Shown here: positions 7,520 through 15,945 of the stretch, in pieces
Layout of the letters: every line of letters starts with the position of its first letter
Position numbering within the stretch: the first letter of the stretch is position 1
NCBI GenBank assembly: GCA_959026535.1
Contig: CAUFMB010000003.1
Coordinates: forward strand, 1 to 64,000
Source of the DNA: an uncultured Collinsella sp.
Lineage (GTDB): Bacteria; Actinomycetota; Coriobacteriia; Coriobacteriales; Coriobacteriaceae
Length of the DNA stretch: 64,000 bases
Direction: 5' to 3'
Notes under the pieces: model-generated
Seen by the model: only the letters and a program-made list of their open reading frames with translations
Database searches by the model: none
What the model was told of the DNA's origin: nothing
Made by a program: the position numbers and the translations under genes

Positions 7520-8710
7520 TCATGAGGAGCGCGTTTTGCCGAAGGCCTTAAGCACTGCCGTCACGGGGCCAGGCTGGAAACGTCGGCGCACGTCATCGAG
7601 ACGCTCGGGGATATCGATATGCTGTGGGCAGTGGCGCGCGCATTTGCCGCACTTGACGCAATTGCTCACCAGCTTGGCCTCGCTTGTACGCACCGCGCTC
7701 GCCGTAAAGTACTGCGATAGACCCGTAAACCAGCTGTGCGCATAACTCGCGTTGTAGGCGGCAAAACATCCAGGGATATTGATGCCTTTAGGGCACGGCA
7801 TGCAATAGCCGCATCCCGTGCAGGGCACGCGATTCGATTTTTCAAACTCATCCAGCACGTGCGCGATCGTGTCGAGCTGAGTAGCTGTCATCGAATCCGG
7901 CAGGGCCCGATCGGCCAACACCACGTTCTCATCCACCTGCGCGGTATCGGTCATACCCGAAAGCAGCATCGTCACCTGAGGATGATTCCACACCCACGAA
8001 AGACCCCAGGCGGCAGGAGTGCGCAAATGCGGGTCACGGGCACTATCGAGCACAGCGCGGGCCCGTGGCGGCAGCTTGCCCGCTAAACGCCCGCCCAGCA
8101 GCGGCTCCATCACAAACACCGCGAGGCCTCGCTCGGCGGCGGCCATGAGTCCCGCCGTTCCCGCTTGGTAATGCTCGCCGGCATAGTTGTACTGGATCTG
8201 GCAAAAATCCCAGTCATATGCGTCAAGCATCGTAAGGAAGTCAGCCGCGCTGCCGTGGTACGAAAAACCAATCTGGCGAATGCGCCCCGCCGCCTTTTGA
8301 TGCGCGATCCAGTCCTCGATGCCCAACGCCACCACACGTTCCCACTGGGCGGGCGAGGTAATGTTGTGCATGAGGTAATAGTCGATACGGTCGGTCCGCA
8401 GGCGACGCAGCTGCTCGTCGAAGAACCGATCGAAATCCTCCGCGCATTTGCACGAAGCATGCGGCAGCTTGGTTGCGAGCAAAACCTGGTCGCGCAAGCC
8501 CAGGCGCTCAAGCGACGCACCCACGCACGCCTCGTTACCGGGATAGAGATAGGCCGTGTCCAGGTAGTTAATCCCCTGCTCCACCGCACGGGAGATGATG
8601 GCGTCGGCAGTCTTCGCATCCGGGCGTCCCGGCGCACCGGGAAACCTCATGCAGCCCAGCCCCAACGCCGAGATACGGTTGCCGCTTTTGGGGTCAACGC
8701 GATATTGCAC
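7520..8710 (-). CDS. Aldo/keto reductase with C-terminal ferredoxin-like Fe-S domain
   Basis: The protein has 396 residues. The AKR barrel starts at MQYRVDPKSGNRISALGLGC. The catalytic Asp-Tyr-Lys-His set is visible as LDTAYLYP, LATKLP and the YYLMHNI block. The C-terminal extension has two four-Cys clusters, CTGCGYCMPC and CVKCGKCARHC, that would bind 4Fe-4S centres. Fe-S AKRs of this architecture are common in anaerobic gut Firmicutes and Actinobacteria. GTG at 8710 was chosen because AAGGGAGG sits six bases upstream. An ATG 18 bases further up has no good site and would contain that Shine-Dalgarno. Its substrate is not predictable. Confidence 0.9.
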   Translation of the reverse strand: MQYRVDPKSGNRISALGLGCMRFPGAPGRPDAKTADAIISRAVEQGINYLDTAYLYPGNEACVGASLERLGLRDQVLLATKLPHASCKCAEDFDRFFDEQLRRLRTDRIDYYLMHNITSPAQWERVVALGIEDWIAHQKAAGRIRQIGFSYHGSAADFLTMLDAYDWDFCQIQYNYAGEHYQAGTAGLMAAAERGLAVFVMEPLLGGRLAGKLPPRARAVLDSARDPHLRTPAAWGLSWVWNHPQVTMLLSGMTDTAQVDENVVLADRALPDSMTATQLDTIAHVLDEFEKSNRVPCTGCGYCMPCPKGINIPGCFAAYNASYAHSWFTGLSQYFTASAVRTSEAKLVSNCVKCGKCARHCPQHIDIPERLDDVRRRFQPGPVTAVLKAFGKTRSS

Positions 8711-8873
8711 GGCCCCTCCCTTCGCCATCAGCGCCCCGGCAAGGCGAAACACAATGGTCACGCAGCCGAAACATCGTGGAATCGCAATCGAGAACGTATC
8801 GTAACGCAGCAGAAATCGAGCCGTCACGGCACCGCTTTAACATCAGCAAAAAGCCCGATGAAAGGAGACGAGC

Positions 8874-9068
8874 GTGACCACACGCGAGGACGCCTACCCC
8901 TACCCCGGCGAGCAATACATCCTCTCGGTCGACCGCTATCAGATCGAGATCATGGACCATCTGGACGAGCTTCCCGCCACAGGCGCCGTCATCTTCTGCA
9001 CCTTCCCCAAGGTGCGCGATGGCGTTGGATATCCCGCACGCGTTTTTGCCATCTGCCCCGCGGCATAA
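8874..9068 (+). pseudogene. Remnant of a cyclase-family protein (C-terminal piece)
   Basis: A 64-residue frame starts at GTG with AAAGGAGA upstream. Its end (GAVIFCTFPKVRDGVGYPARVF) resembles the C-terminus of metal-dependent cyclase/kynurenine-formamidase-like proteins, which are normally about 200 residues or more and carry their HxGTHxD metal motif near the N-terminus. No such motif is present here or upstream. A hairpin with a T5 run follows. Either an internal deletion left the two ends fused in frame, or this is an expressed short protein. I favour a remnant. Confidence 0.5.
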
Positions 9069-9141
9069 GTTCCCATGCGTTTGTTCTTCTAAATTCAGCC
9101 TCCGGTGCACGCTACACGCCCCAGCGGCATACAATCCATCA

Positions 9142-9167
9142 GGCGCCCCGCACGCGGGCGCCTTTTT
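9142..9167 (+). terminator. Rho-independent terminator
   Basis: A GC-rich stem (GGCGCCC-CGC with GCGGGCGCC, one bulged base) is followed by TTTTT. It lies 20 bases upstream of the next start and would insulate that gene from the cyclase remnant. Confidence 0.75.
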
Positions 9168-9184
9168 GTGAGGAGATGATTCAC

Positions 9185-10099
9185 ATGCAGATCAACAAGG
9201 TCGCCTTTATCGGCAAGGGCGGCGTCGGGCTACTCTACGGCAGCATGATCGCCCAGGCACTCGGCGACGATGCCGTCGAATACGTCATGGACGACGCCCG
9301 TTTCGAGCGTCACGCAGGCGACGCCCTTACGGTCAACGGCGAGCCCTGCGCACTCAAGTCCGTGCGCGCCAGCGAGGCAACGCCCGCCGATCTGGTCATT
9401 CTCACGGTCAAGACGACTGGACTCGACCAGGCGCTCAAGACTATGGAACACATCGTGGGCCCCAATACGCTCATCGCCTCGCTGTGCAACGGCATTACGA
9501 GCGAGCAAAAGATAGCCGAGCACTTTGGCTGGAAGCGCACCGTCCTGGGTATCTGCCAGGGCATGGACGCCGTATTCCTCGACGGCGCGCTCACCTTTAC
9601 CAATGCGGGCGAGATTCGCTTTGGCGCGGCAGCGTGCACCGAGCCCGCAACCGTCACCGCCATCGACAAGCTCTACACACGATGCGGCATCGCCCATACC
9701 GTCGAGAGCGACATTGTGCACCGCATGTGGGCTAAACTCATGCTCAACGACGGCATCAACCAGACCTGCATGGCCTACGCCGGGACCTACGGAAGCGCCA
9801 CGGAGCCGGGCTCCGAGCAGCGTCGCTGCTTTGTTTCCGCCATGCGCGAAACGCTTGCGGTCGCCAACGCCGAGGGCATTGAGCTGACCGAGGCAGACCT
9901 GACGCAGATGGTGCATCTCATCGAGGGAATCGACCCCGCCGGTATGCCCTCGATGGCTCAAGACCGCGTCGCAAGGCGCAAAACCGAGGTTGATGAGTTC
10001 GCGGGCACCATCTGCCGCCTCGCAGCCAAACACGATATCCAAGTGCCGCAAAACGATTGGCTCTACCAGCGCATCCGTGATATCGAGGCAAGCTGGTAA
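9185..10099 (+). CDS. Ketopantoate reductase (PanE/ApbA) family protein
   Basis: This is an NADPH-dependent 2-dehydropantoate 2-reductase-like enzyme of 304 residues. The N-terminal Rossmann loop is FIGKGGVGLLYGSMIA (8-23) and the ApbA_C domain contains the conserved WAKLMLNDGINQTC block with the catalytic-type lysine. ATG at 9185 has GAGGAG nine bases upstream. Pantothenate neighbours (panB, panC) are absent, and Collinsella-type genomes often carry several family members, so it may act on another 2-keto acid. Single-gene unit bounded by terminators on both sides. Confidence 0.85.
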   Translation: MQINKVAFIGKGGVGLLYGSMIAQALGDDAVEYVMDDARFERHAGDALTVNGEPCALKSVRASEATPADLVILTVKTTGLDQALKTMEHIVGPNTLIASLCNGITSEQKIAEHFGWKRTVLGICQGMDAVFLDGALTFTNAGEIRFGAAACTEPATVTAIDKLYTRCGIAHTVESDIVHRMWAKLMLNDGINQTCMAYAGTYGSATEPGSEQRRCFVSAMRETLAVANAEGIELTEADLTQMVHLIEGIDPAGMPSMAQDRVARRKTEVDEFAGTICRLAAKHDIQVPQNDWLYQRIRDIEASW

Positions 10100-10132
10100 C
10101 GCCAACGCACCGCATTCAACAGCCTTAACAGC

Positions 10133-10172
10133 AAAGCCGCCGCAAGGAAACCGTTCCCCCTGCGGCGGCTTT
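10133..10172. terminator. Terminator, probably bidirectional
   Basis: A perfect 12-bp stem AAAGCCGCCGCA/TGCGGCGGCTTT (10133-10144 and 10161-10172) closes a 16-nt loop between the convergent panE-like gene and the small membrane protein gene. Confidence 0.8.
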
Positions 10173-10209
10173 CATCTTCGTCTATGACCGGCAGCCAATC
10201 TCACAACAG

Positions 10210-10416
10210 TTAGCGTTGCGACTCCGGCACCTCGTCCTCGTCATCGCGGCAAAGCAGCACGCCGGCGCTTCCCAGCAGCGCCGCTGCGATCAGCGCGCCA
10301 ACCACGGTTGGAGTAGCCCCGCATGCCCCCTGCATGCCCGCAACGAGCGCGGCCGTAGGACCAAGGCAGCCAAGCACCAATGCGACGGCGGCAACGGCGA
10401 TATCTCGAGCGTTCAC
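10210..10416 (-). CDS. Small two-helix membrane protein, unknown function
   Basis: The protein has 68 residues with two predicted membrane helices (about 6-27 and 36-56) and a short acidic C-terminus (CRDDEDEVPESQR). GTG at 10416 has GGAGGAAG nine bases upstream, which supports translation. I do not recognise the family. It lies downstream of the secreted 3D-like protein on the same strand, separated by about 190 bases that include a small hairpin at 10468-10485, so co-transcription is possible but not shown. Confidence 0.65.
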   Translation of the reverse strand: MNARDIAVAAVALVLGCLGPTAALVAGMQGACGATPTVVGALIAAALLGSAGVLLCRDDEDEVPESQR

Positions 10417-10603
10417 AAGACCACTTCCTCCAAGAGAAAGACCTTAATTCTCAAGAACCAGTGTGCCCCGCGCCCATATGCGCGGCGTACTGCCACGGTA
10501 AGCGCTCTGTTAGCTCAAGCATGCACAAAAAACGGACGCCCTTACGTTGCCCAAAGGCTCGGTAAAGACGCCCGCCCGTCATGTCCTATTGGCTTATGGC
10601 AGA

Positions 10604-11380
10604 TTACCAACCGGTATAGTAGTCGGTGGTTCCGGCTGCGCAGCCGGAGTCATAGACCTTGCACTCGCCCTTGGAACCGGTAAACGTGGAGCCCTGAGCC
10701 TTATCGCCCGCGGCAACGACGTAGTAACCATCGGAATCGCGCCAAAAGCCCTCGGAATCCTGAGTCCACTCGCCCGTGCGGTGATGGTAGAGCACGTTGC
10801 TGCTGTAATAGGTCTCACGACGACCGTTATAGTTATTGACGCCGCTCGAGCGCGTCAGACCCGAGCCGTTCGCGTAATACGCAGCAGACGCGTAAGACGA
10901 GCCGGAGCCGGCGTTGTAATACGAAGCCTGAACGGCCTCAGCGGCCTCGGCTTCGGCAGCCGCAGCCTCGAGCGCCTCGCGCTTAGCATCCTCGAGCGCG
11001 GAGCGAAGCTCGTCGAGCTCGGCCGACTTCGCGTCGACCTCCTCCATCGTCAAAAGGCTGCCCGCGCCGTCAATGCACTCTTGAAGCACAGCACGCTCGT
11101 CATCGGTGGCATAGTCACCGTACATGTTCACGATGATCTGGGCGCGGACCTCCAGGGAATCGCGCTTGGCCCCCATAGAGGCGTTCCACTCCTGCATGGA
11201 GCCAAAGCCGTCGCCGCGATAGTCGACGGGCTGCATCAGCGTCGCCTCGGACGGCGTGGATCCGACCGTATCGGATAGTGTTGCCGCGTGGGCATCAGTT
11301 GCGCCGGCACCCGCCAAAAGTGCCACGGTCAGAGCGGCGGAAAGGACGGCGGCTTTCGGTTTTCGTGAATCGATCCTCAT
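10604..11380 (-). CDS. Secreted protein with coiled coil and 3D-like C-terminal domain
   Basis: The protein has 258 residues. A signal peptide with an ALTVALLAGAGATDAHA core precedes a helical Glu/Ala-rich stretch (about 110-145, LDELRSALEDAKREALEAAA) likely to form a coiled coil. A Tyr/Ser/Gly-rich linker (ASYYNAGSGSSYASAAYY) follows. The C-terminal domain ends VYDSGCAAGTTDYYTGW; this pattern resembles the 3D/RlpA double-psi barrel found in cell-wall-active proteins, with a Cys pair that could form a disulphide. ATG at 11380 has GGAGG about 11 bases upstream. A cell-wall role is inferred from domain resemblance only. No catalytic assignment is made. Confidence 0.75.
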   Translation of the reverse strand: MRIDSRKPKAAVLSAALTVALLAGAGATDAHAATLSDTVGSTPSEATLMQPVDYRGDGFGSMQEWNASMGAKRDSLEVRAQIIVNMYGDYATDDERAVLQECIDGAGSLLTMEEVDAKSAELDELRSALEDAKREALEAAAAEAEAAEAVQASYYNAGSGSSYASAAYYANGSGLTRSSGVNNYNGRRETYYSSNVLYHHRTGEWTQDSEGFWRDSDGYYVVAAGDKAQGSTFTGSKGECKVYDSGCAAGTTDYYTGW

Positions 11381-11692
11381 GTAGCTAGAAACCTCCGTAG
11401 TGCGTTTTTGCTGCGTTTGAGCTGCGTGTGATTCGATCGCGCTGCATAGTACCCCGAGCAAATCGCGACCTGCGGTTTTACTCAAAAGGCGCACGTCAAT
11501 TGCGTAAAACTCACATCCTCTCAACAGGAGTTTTCCACAACTCAAATGTATAAAGCATGTCAAAAACCCTGTTTTTGCACCCTCTCTATGCAAAAAAGGC
11601 GCCTGTGCAACCATTGTTCGCACAGGCGCCTTGAGCAGGCATTTTATGCAGTTATACCTATCGAGTCGCAAGGGGTCCTTGCACAAGTCGCC
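11381..11692. other. Intergenic region, promoter of secreted protein plus metY terminator
   Basis: This 312-base stretch holds no supported gene. Its right end carries the metY terminator (11596-11632); the left part must contain the promoter of the secreted 3D-like protein, but I could not assign a clear -35/-10 pair. No c-di-AMP riboswitch core was seen. Confidence 0.5.
11596..11632 (-). terminator. Terminator of metY
   Basis: A perfect 12-bp stem AAGGCGCCTGTG/CACAGGCGCCTT with a 13-nt loop is followed on the minus strand by TTTT, 60 bases after the metY stop. Confidence 0.9.
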
Positions 11693-13003
11693 TTACTCGT
11701 CCAGCGCGGCGAAGGCCTGCTTCAGATCCCAAATGATATCCTCGGCGTTCTCGGTACCGATGGAAAGACGGATCGTAGAGGGCGTGATGTTCTGCTCGGC
11801 GAGCTCCTCGGCAGAGAGCTGGGAGTGCGTGGTGGTAGCCGGGTGTACGACGAGCGACTTGACGTCGGCCACGTTGGCGAGCAGCGAGAACACCTGCAGA
11901 TGATCGATGAACTTCCAAGCTGCCTCCTGGCCACCCTTAATCTCAAAGGTAAAGATCGAAGCACCGCCACGGGGGAAGTACTTCTGATAGAGCTCGTGAT
12001 CGGGGTGCTCAGGCAGGCTTGGGTGGTTCACCTTGGCGACATGGCTGTCACCAGCCAGGAACTCAACGACCTTCTTGGTGTTCTCGACATGACGGTCAAC
12101 GCGCAGCGACAGAGTCTCGGTGCCCTGGAGCAGGACCCAGGCGTTGAACGGGCTGATGCAGGCGCCCTCGTCACGCAGCAGGATAGCGCGGACATAGGTT
12201 GCGAAGGCGGCGGGACCGGCAGCCTCGGCAAACGAAACGCCGTGGTAGGAGGGGTTGGGCTCGGCGATCTGGGCGTACTTTCCGCTCGCCTTCCAATCGA
12301 AGTTACCGCCGTCGACGATCACACCGCCCAGCGAGGTGCCGTGGCCGCCGATGAACTTGGTTGCGGAGTGGACGACGATGTTGGCACCATGCTCCAGCGG
12401 ACGGAACAGATACGGGGTGCCGAAGGTGTTGTCGACGACAACCGGCAGACCGTGCTTCTTGGCGATCTCGGAGATGGCGTCGATGTTGGGGATGTCGGAG
12501 TTGGGGTTGCCGAGCGTCTCGAGATAGACGACCGTGGTGTTGTCCTTGATGGCGCCCTCGACCTCGTCCAGGTTGTGGGCATCGACGAAGGTGGTCTCGA
12601 CGCCAAACTGGGAGAGTGTATGCTCCAGCAGGTTGTAGGAGCCACCGTAGATGGTCTTCTGAGCCACCACGTGGTCACCGGCCTGGGCAAGAGCCTGCAG
12701 AGTATAGGTGATGGCAGCAGCACCGGAGGCGACGGCGAGACCTGCCACGCCACCCTCGAGCGCGGCGATACGGTCCTCGAAGACGCCCTGGGTGGAGTTG
12801 GTCAGACGGCCGTAGATGTTACCAGCATCGGCAAGACCAAAGCGGTCGGCGGCGTGCTGGGAGTTGCGGAACACATAGCTCGTGGTCTGGTAGATAGGCA
12901 CGGCGCGGGAGTCGGATGCGGGATCGGCGCTCTCCTGGCCAACGTGAAGCTGCAGGGTATCGAAACCAAAGGTGTGCTCGGGGTTGTTGATGAACTGGCT
13001 CAT
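11693..13003 (-). CDS. metY: O-acetylhomoserine aminocarboxypropyltransferase (sulfhydrylase)
   Basis: This is a PLP enzyme of the Cys/Met metabolism family, 436 residues, that makes homocysteine from O-acetylhomoserine and sulfide (or related O-acetylserine chemistry). The PLP lysine is in HSATKFIGGHG. The cofactor contacts include the family block YGRLTNST near the N-terminus and VVDNTFGTPY. ATG at 13003 has AAGGAG seven bases upstream. Upstream are a candidate 17-residue leader peptide and hairpin, then a divergent LysR gene, which together suggest sulfur-responsive regulation. Single gene with its own terminator. Confidence 0.93.
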   Translation of the reverse strand: MSQFINNPEHTFGFDTLQLHVGQESADPASDSRAVPIYQTTSYVFRNSQHAADRFGLADAGNIYGRLTNSTQGVFEDRIAALEGGVAGLAVASGAAAITYTLQALAQAGDHVVAQKTIYGGSYNLLEHTLSQFGVETTFVDAHNLDEVEGAIKDNTTVVYLETLGNPNSDIPNIDAISEIAKKHGLPVVVDNTFGTPYLFRPLEHGANIVVHSATKFIGGHGTSLGGVIVDGGNFDWKASGKYAQIAEPNPSYHGVSFAEAAGPAAFATYVRAILLRDEGACISPFNAWVLLQGTETLSLRVDRHVENTKKVVEFLAGDSHVAKVNHPSLPEHPDHELYQKYFPRGGASIFTFEIKGGQEAAWKFIDHLQVFSLLANVADVKSLVVHPATTTHSQLSAEELAEQNITPSTIRLSIGTENAEDIIWDLKQAFAALDE

Positions 13004-13055
13004 GATGATCTCCTTGATCGAACGAAAGTAAATAAAAAAAGAAGTAAGTCGCTGT

Positions 13056-13087
13056 CTCCTGATCACGCCGACGGGCGCAAACAGGAG
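13056..13087 (-). promoter_or_regulatory. Nested hairpin overlapping the leader ORF, possible attenuator
   Basis: CTCCTG pairs with CAGGAG (6 bp), then a symmetric 4/4 internal loop, a CGCC/GGCG stem and a 4-nt loop. The stop codon of the leader ORF lies in the structure, and a run of seven T starts about 14 bases downstream. A ribosome paused on the leader could alter its folding. Confidence 0.45.
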
Positions 13088-13116
13088 CCCGGCATTCGTC
13101 TTGGTAAGCAGTTCAT
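13063..13116 (-). CDS. Candidate cysteine-containing leader peptide upstream of metY
   Basis: A 17-codon frame begins at ATG with a near-perfect AAAAGGAGG eight bases upstream and ends 60 bases before the metY start. The peptide reads MNCLPRRMPGSCLRPSA, with two Cys codons (positions 3 and 12), two Met and four Arg. Short Cys-bearing leader peptides control sulfur-assimilation genes in several actinobacteria. The strong ribosome binding site in front of so short a frame and the overlapping hairpin make a translational or transcriptional attenuator plausible. Translation is not proven. Confidence 0.5.
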   Translation of the reverse strand: MNCLPRRMPGSCLRPSA

Positions 13117-13275
13117 ATGCGGTCCTCCTTTTGACATCCCGGTTCCGTGGTCGGCTTAATTACCTACCGCCTTTGTGTGTTTTGAATAGTACGGGCATTG
13201 TTTCGCTCGGTCAATCACTTAAAAGCGCTAACCTGTTATCGGTTTTTTAGATAGCTATCGAAAGGACGGGCACCG

Positions 13276-14178
13276 ATGACCCTCCAGCAGCTTCGTTTTC
13301 TTATCGCCGTGGCAGAGTCCGGCTCAATCAACGCCGCAGCTCAGCGCCTCTATACCGCTCAGTCCAACATCTCAAACGCCGTCAAAAGCCTAGAACAAGA
13401 GCTCCATCTGGAGATCTTTACGCGCTCCAGCCGCGGCGTCACGCTCACCAACGACGGCACCGAGCTTTTGGGCTATGCGCGCCAGGTCGTAGAGCAGGCC
13501 GACATGCTCGAGGCACGCTACGAGGACGGTGGCACCCCGCAAGCCCGCCTCGCCATTTCCGCCCAGCACTACGCCTTTTCGGTCGAGGCCTTTGTCAACG
13601 TAGTCGAGCGCTGCCGCGACAGCAAGTTCGAGTTCATCATGCGCGAGACCACCACATCGCAGATCATCGATGACGTCCGTGCGTTTCGCAGCGATATCGG
13701 CATTCTGTATCTGGATGACTTTAACGCCCGCGTTCTGCAGAAGGCCTTCGCCGATGCCCGCGCAAGCTTCCATCCCCTATTCGACGCGACGGTCCACGTC
13801 TTCGTTAGCGAGCGCCACCCGCTCGCACGCCGCCCGCAGCTGTCCCTTGCCGACCTCACGCCCTATACGCGCTACAGCTTTGAGCAGGGAACCTCAAACT
13901 CCTTCTATTACGCCGAGGAACCTTTTAGCTATATCCCTTGCGACCGCAACATACGAATCTCGGACCGCGGAACACTTACTAACTTACTTATCACGTCGAA
14001 CGGTTACACCCTGTCGACCGGTGTCCTCTCCAATGAAATGCAATGGGGCATGGCATCGATCCCGCTAGCAGACGCCCCAACGATGCACGTAGGCTATATC
14101 ATGCACGACGAGCGCAAGCCCTCTCCCCTCTTGCAGCAATACCTCGACGAGCTCAACCGCATCATCCATGCCAACTAA
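13276..14178 (+). CDS. LysR-family transcriptional regulator
   Basis: This is a LysR-type regulator of 300 residues. The N-terminal winged helix-turn-helix (MTLQQLRFLIAVAESGSINA, then AQSNISNAVKSLEQELHLEIFTR) is canonical. The remainder is a co-inducer-binding periplasmic-protein-like fold. ATG at 13276 has GAAAGGAC upstream. It is divergent from metY with a 160-base shared control region (to the leader peptide), the usual layout when a LysR protein regulates its neighbour, so control of sulfur amino-acid synthesis is likely. A GATAGCTATC palindrome (13250-13259) lies just upstream of its start and could be autoregulatory. Confidence 0.9.
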   Translation: MTLQQLRFLIAVAESGSINAAAQRLYTAQSNISNAVKSLEQELHLEIFTRSSRGVTLTNDGTELLGYARQVVEQADMLEARYEDGGTPQARLAISAQHYAFSVEAFVNVVERCRDSKFEFIMRETTTSQIIDDVRAFRSDIGILYLDDFNARVLQKAFADARASFHPLFDATVHVFVSERHPLARRPQLSLADLTPYTRYSFEQGTSNSFYYAEEPFSYIPCDRNIRISDRGTLTNLLITSNGYTLSTGVLSNEMQWGMASIPLADAPTMHVGYIMHDERKPSPLLQQYLDELNRIIHAN

Positions 14179-14277
14179 CAGTCGGAAGACGGGGTAGAAA
14201 TCGTAGATTGCTGGCCCCCGGCGGGCATGGCGCTACAATGGTCACTCACATGAAATGCACTCAACGAAAGGAAGCCC

Positions 14278-14763
14278 GTGAAGGTCATCATCTACACCGA
14301 CGGCTCGGCCCGATCAAATCCGGGACGCGGCGGCTACGGCGCCGTGCTCAAATACACCAACCCCGCCGGCAAGACCTTCACCTCCGAGCTTTCGCGCGGC
14401 TACGCCAAGACCACCAACAACCGCATGGAACTCATGGCGGTCATCGTGGCGCTCGAGGCGCTCAACCGCCCTTGCGAGGTCGAAGTCCATTCCGATTCGC
14501 AGTATGTCGTCAACGCCTTTAACAAGCACTGGATCGACGGCTGGAAAAAGCGCGGATGGAAAACCGCCAACAAGCAACCCGTCAAGAACCGCGACCTGTG
14601 GGAGCGCCTACTCACCGCCAAAAGCAAGCACAAGGTTGAGTTCATCTGGGTTAAGGGTCACGCCGGTCACGAGCTCAACGAGCGCTGCGATGAGCTCGCC
14701 ACCACGGCGGCCGACGGCAGCAACCTCGATATCGACGCCGGCTTTAACGAGAGCGACCTGTAA
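14278..14763 (+). CDS. rnhA: Ribonuclease HI
   Basis: RNase H type 1 of 161 residues degrades the RNA strand of RNA-DNA hybrids. The DEDD active site is complete: Asp in YTDGS (8), Glu in NNRMELMA (about 49), Asp in VHSDSQYV, and Asp in ERCDELA, with the catalytic-loop His in [10 protein letters not shown]. It also has the basic protrusion (WKKRGWK) typical of bacterial RNase HI. GTG at 14278 has AAAGGAAG upstream. No operon partner is obvious; the next gene starts 73 bases downstream. Confidence 0.95.
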   Translation: MKVIIYTDGSARSNPGRGGYGAVLKYTNPAGKTFTSELSRGYAKTTNNRMELMAVIVALEALNRPCEVEVHSDSQYVVNAFNKHWIDGWKKRGWKTANKQPVKNRDLWERLLTAKSKHKVEFIWVKGHAGHELNERCDELATTAADGSNLDIDAGFNESDL

Positions 14764-14836
14764 TAGCGTTTTCGCGCAGCTTTATATCCCCACGCGCTAC
14801 ACTCATCCTGTAGACCAAACAACGCAAGGGGGACGT

Positions 14837-15943
14837 ATGCTGCGCATCGCGACCATCGGCACATCCATGATCACAGACGACTTTATCCAAGTCGTCAACG
14901 CCAACGACCAAGCCGCGTTTGTGGGCACGCTTTCACGCGATGCCAATCGCGGTGCCGCCTTTACCGCCGAGCGCGGTGGCGAGCGAAACTTTACTTCACT
15001 CGATGAGCTCGCGGCAGCCGCCGACGTCGACGCCGTCTATATCGGCAGCCCTAACGCGCTTCACTACGAGCAGGCCCTTGCCTGCATCGCCGGTGGCAAG
15101 CACGTCATCGTCGAGAAGCCCTTCTGCGCCACCGAAGCGCAGGCGCTGGAAGTCTTCCGCGCTGCCGAGGCAGCAGGTGTCGTGGCCCTCGAGGCCATGC
15201 GTCCCCTCCACGACCCCGCCTTCCACGCCATCGAGGACGCCCTGGGCGAGATCGCCCCCATCCGCCGCGCCTCATTGCGCTTTGGCAAATATTCCTCGCG
15301 CTACAACGAGATTCTCGCGGGACGCGCCACCAATATCTTCGACTGCAATATGGCATCGGGTTCCCTCATGGACATTGGCGTCTACACCGTCGAGCCCATG
15401 GTCGAGATTTTCGGCATGCCCTCCGGCCTTACGAGCATGGCTACTCTGCTCGACCCCGCCACGCGACAGCTCACGCACGGCCCCATCGACGGCTGCGGTT
15501 CCATCCTCGCCAGCTACGGCGGTGGCCGTATCTCCGTCGAGCTCGCGCACTCCAAAATAACGAATGACCTGCTGCCCTCGCAGATCGAAGGCGAGCGTGG
15601 CACTATCCAGATCGACCATCTGTCCACGCCCCGCAACGTCCGCATCGACTATCGCGGCGACGTCGTACGCGGCTCGGCGACCGAGGCACCGCGCGAACAG
15701 GGCGACAACGGCCGCGTGCTCGACCTGCCCAAATCGAGCAACACTATGGAATACGAACTCACAGACTTTATCACCGCCATCGGCGGCATCGATAACGTTA
15801 AGGAAGAGATTTGGGAGACCCCGGCGGGACGCCACGAGCTTGGCCACTACCGCGATGTCACACTCGTCTCACTGCGCATCATGGATGCCGTGCGCCAGCA
15901 GGCCGGCATAACCTTCCCGGCCGACGCAGGCAAGCAGGCATAG
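14837..15943 (+). CDS. Gfo/Idh/MocA family oxidoreductase
   Basis: This is an NAD(P)-dependent dehydrogenase-like protein of 368 residues. It opens with MLRIATIGTSMITDDFIQ, a slightly degenerate Rossmann loop (GTSMIT rather than GxGxxG). It has the EKP motif in VIVEKPFCATEAQAL, and the C-terminal domain contains SLMDIGVYTVEPMVEIFG. ATG at 14837 has AAGGGGG upstream. The acylphosphatase-domain gene begins two bases after its stop, so the two are translationally linked. The substrate is unknown. Confidence 0.88.
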   Translation: MLRIATIGTSMITDDFIQVVNANDQAAFVGTLSRDANRGAAFTAERGGERNFTSLDELAAAADVDAVYIGSPNALHYEQALACIAGGKHVIVEKPFCATEAQALEVFRAAEAAGVVALEAMRPLHDPAFHAIEDALGEIAPIRRASLRFGKYSSRYNEILAGRATNIFDCNMASGSLMDIGVYTVEPMVEIFGMPSGLTSMATLLDPATRQLTHGPIDGCGSILASYGGGRISVELAHSKITNDLLPSQIEGERGTIQIDHLSTPRNVRIDYRGDVVRGSATEAPREQGDNGRVLDLPKSSNTMEYELTDFITAIGGIDNVKEEIWETPAGRHELGHYRDVTLVSLRIMDAVRQQAGITFPADAGKQA

Positions 15944-15945
15944 CG

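Noticed and set aside
13004..13275. SAM riboswitch or T-box before metY
   Set aside because: No S-box core and no T-box sequence were seen; the leader-peptide model fits better.
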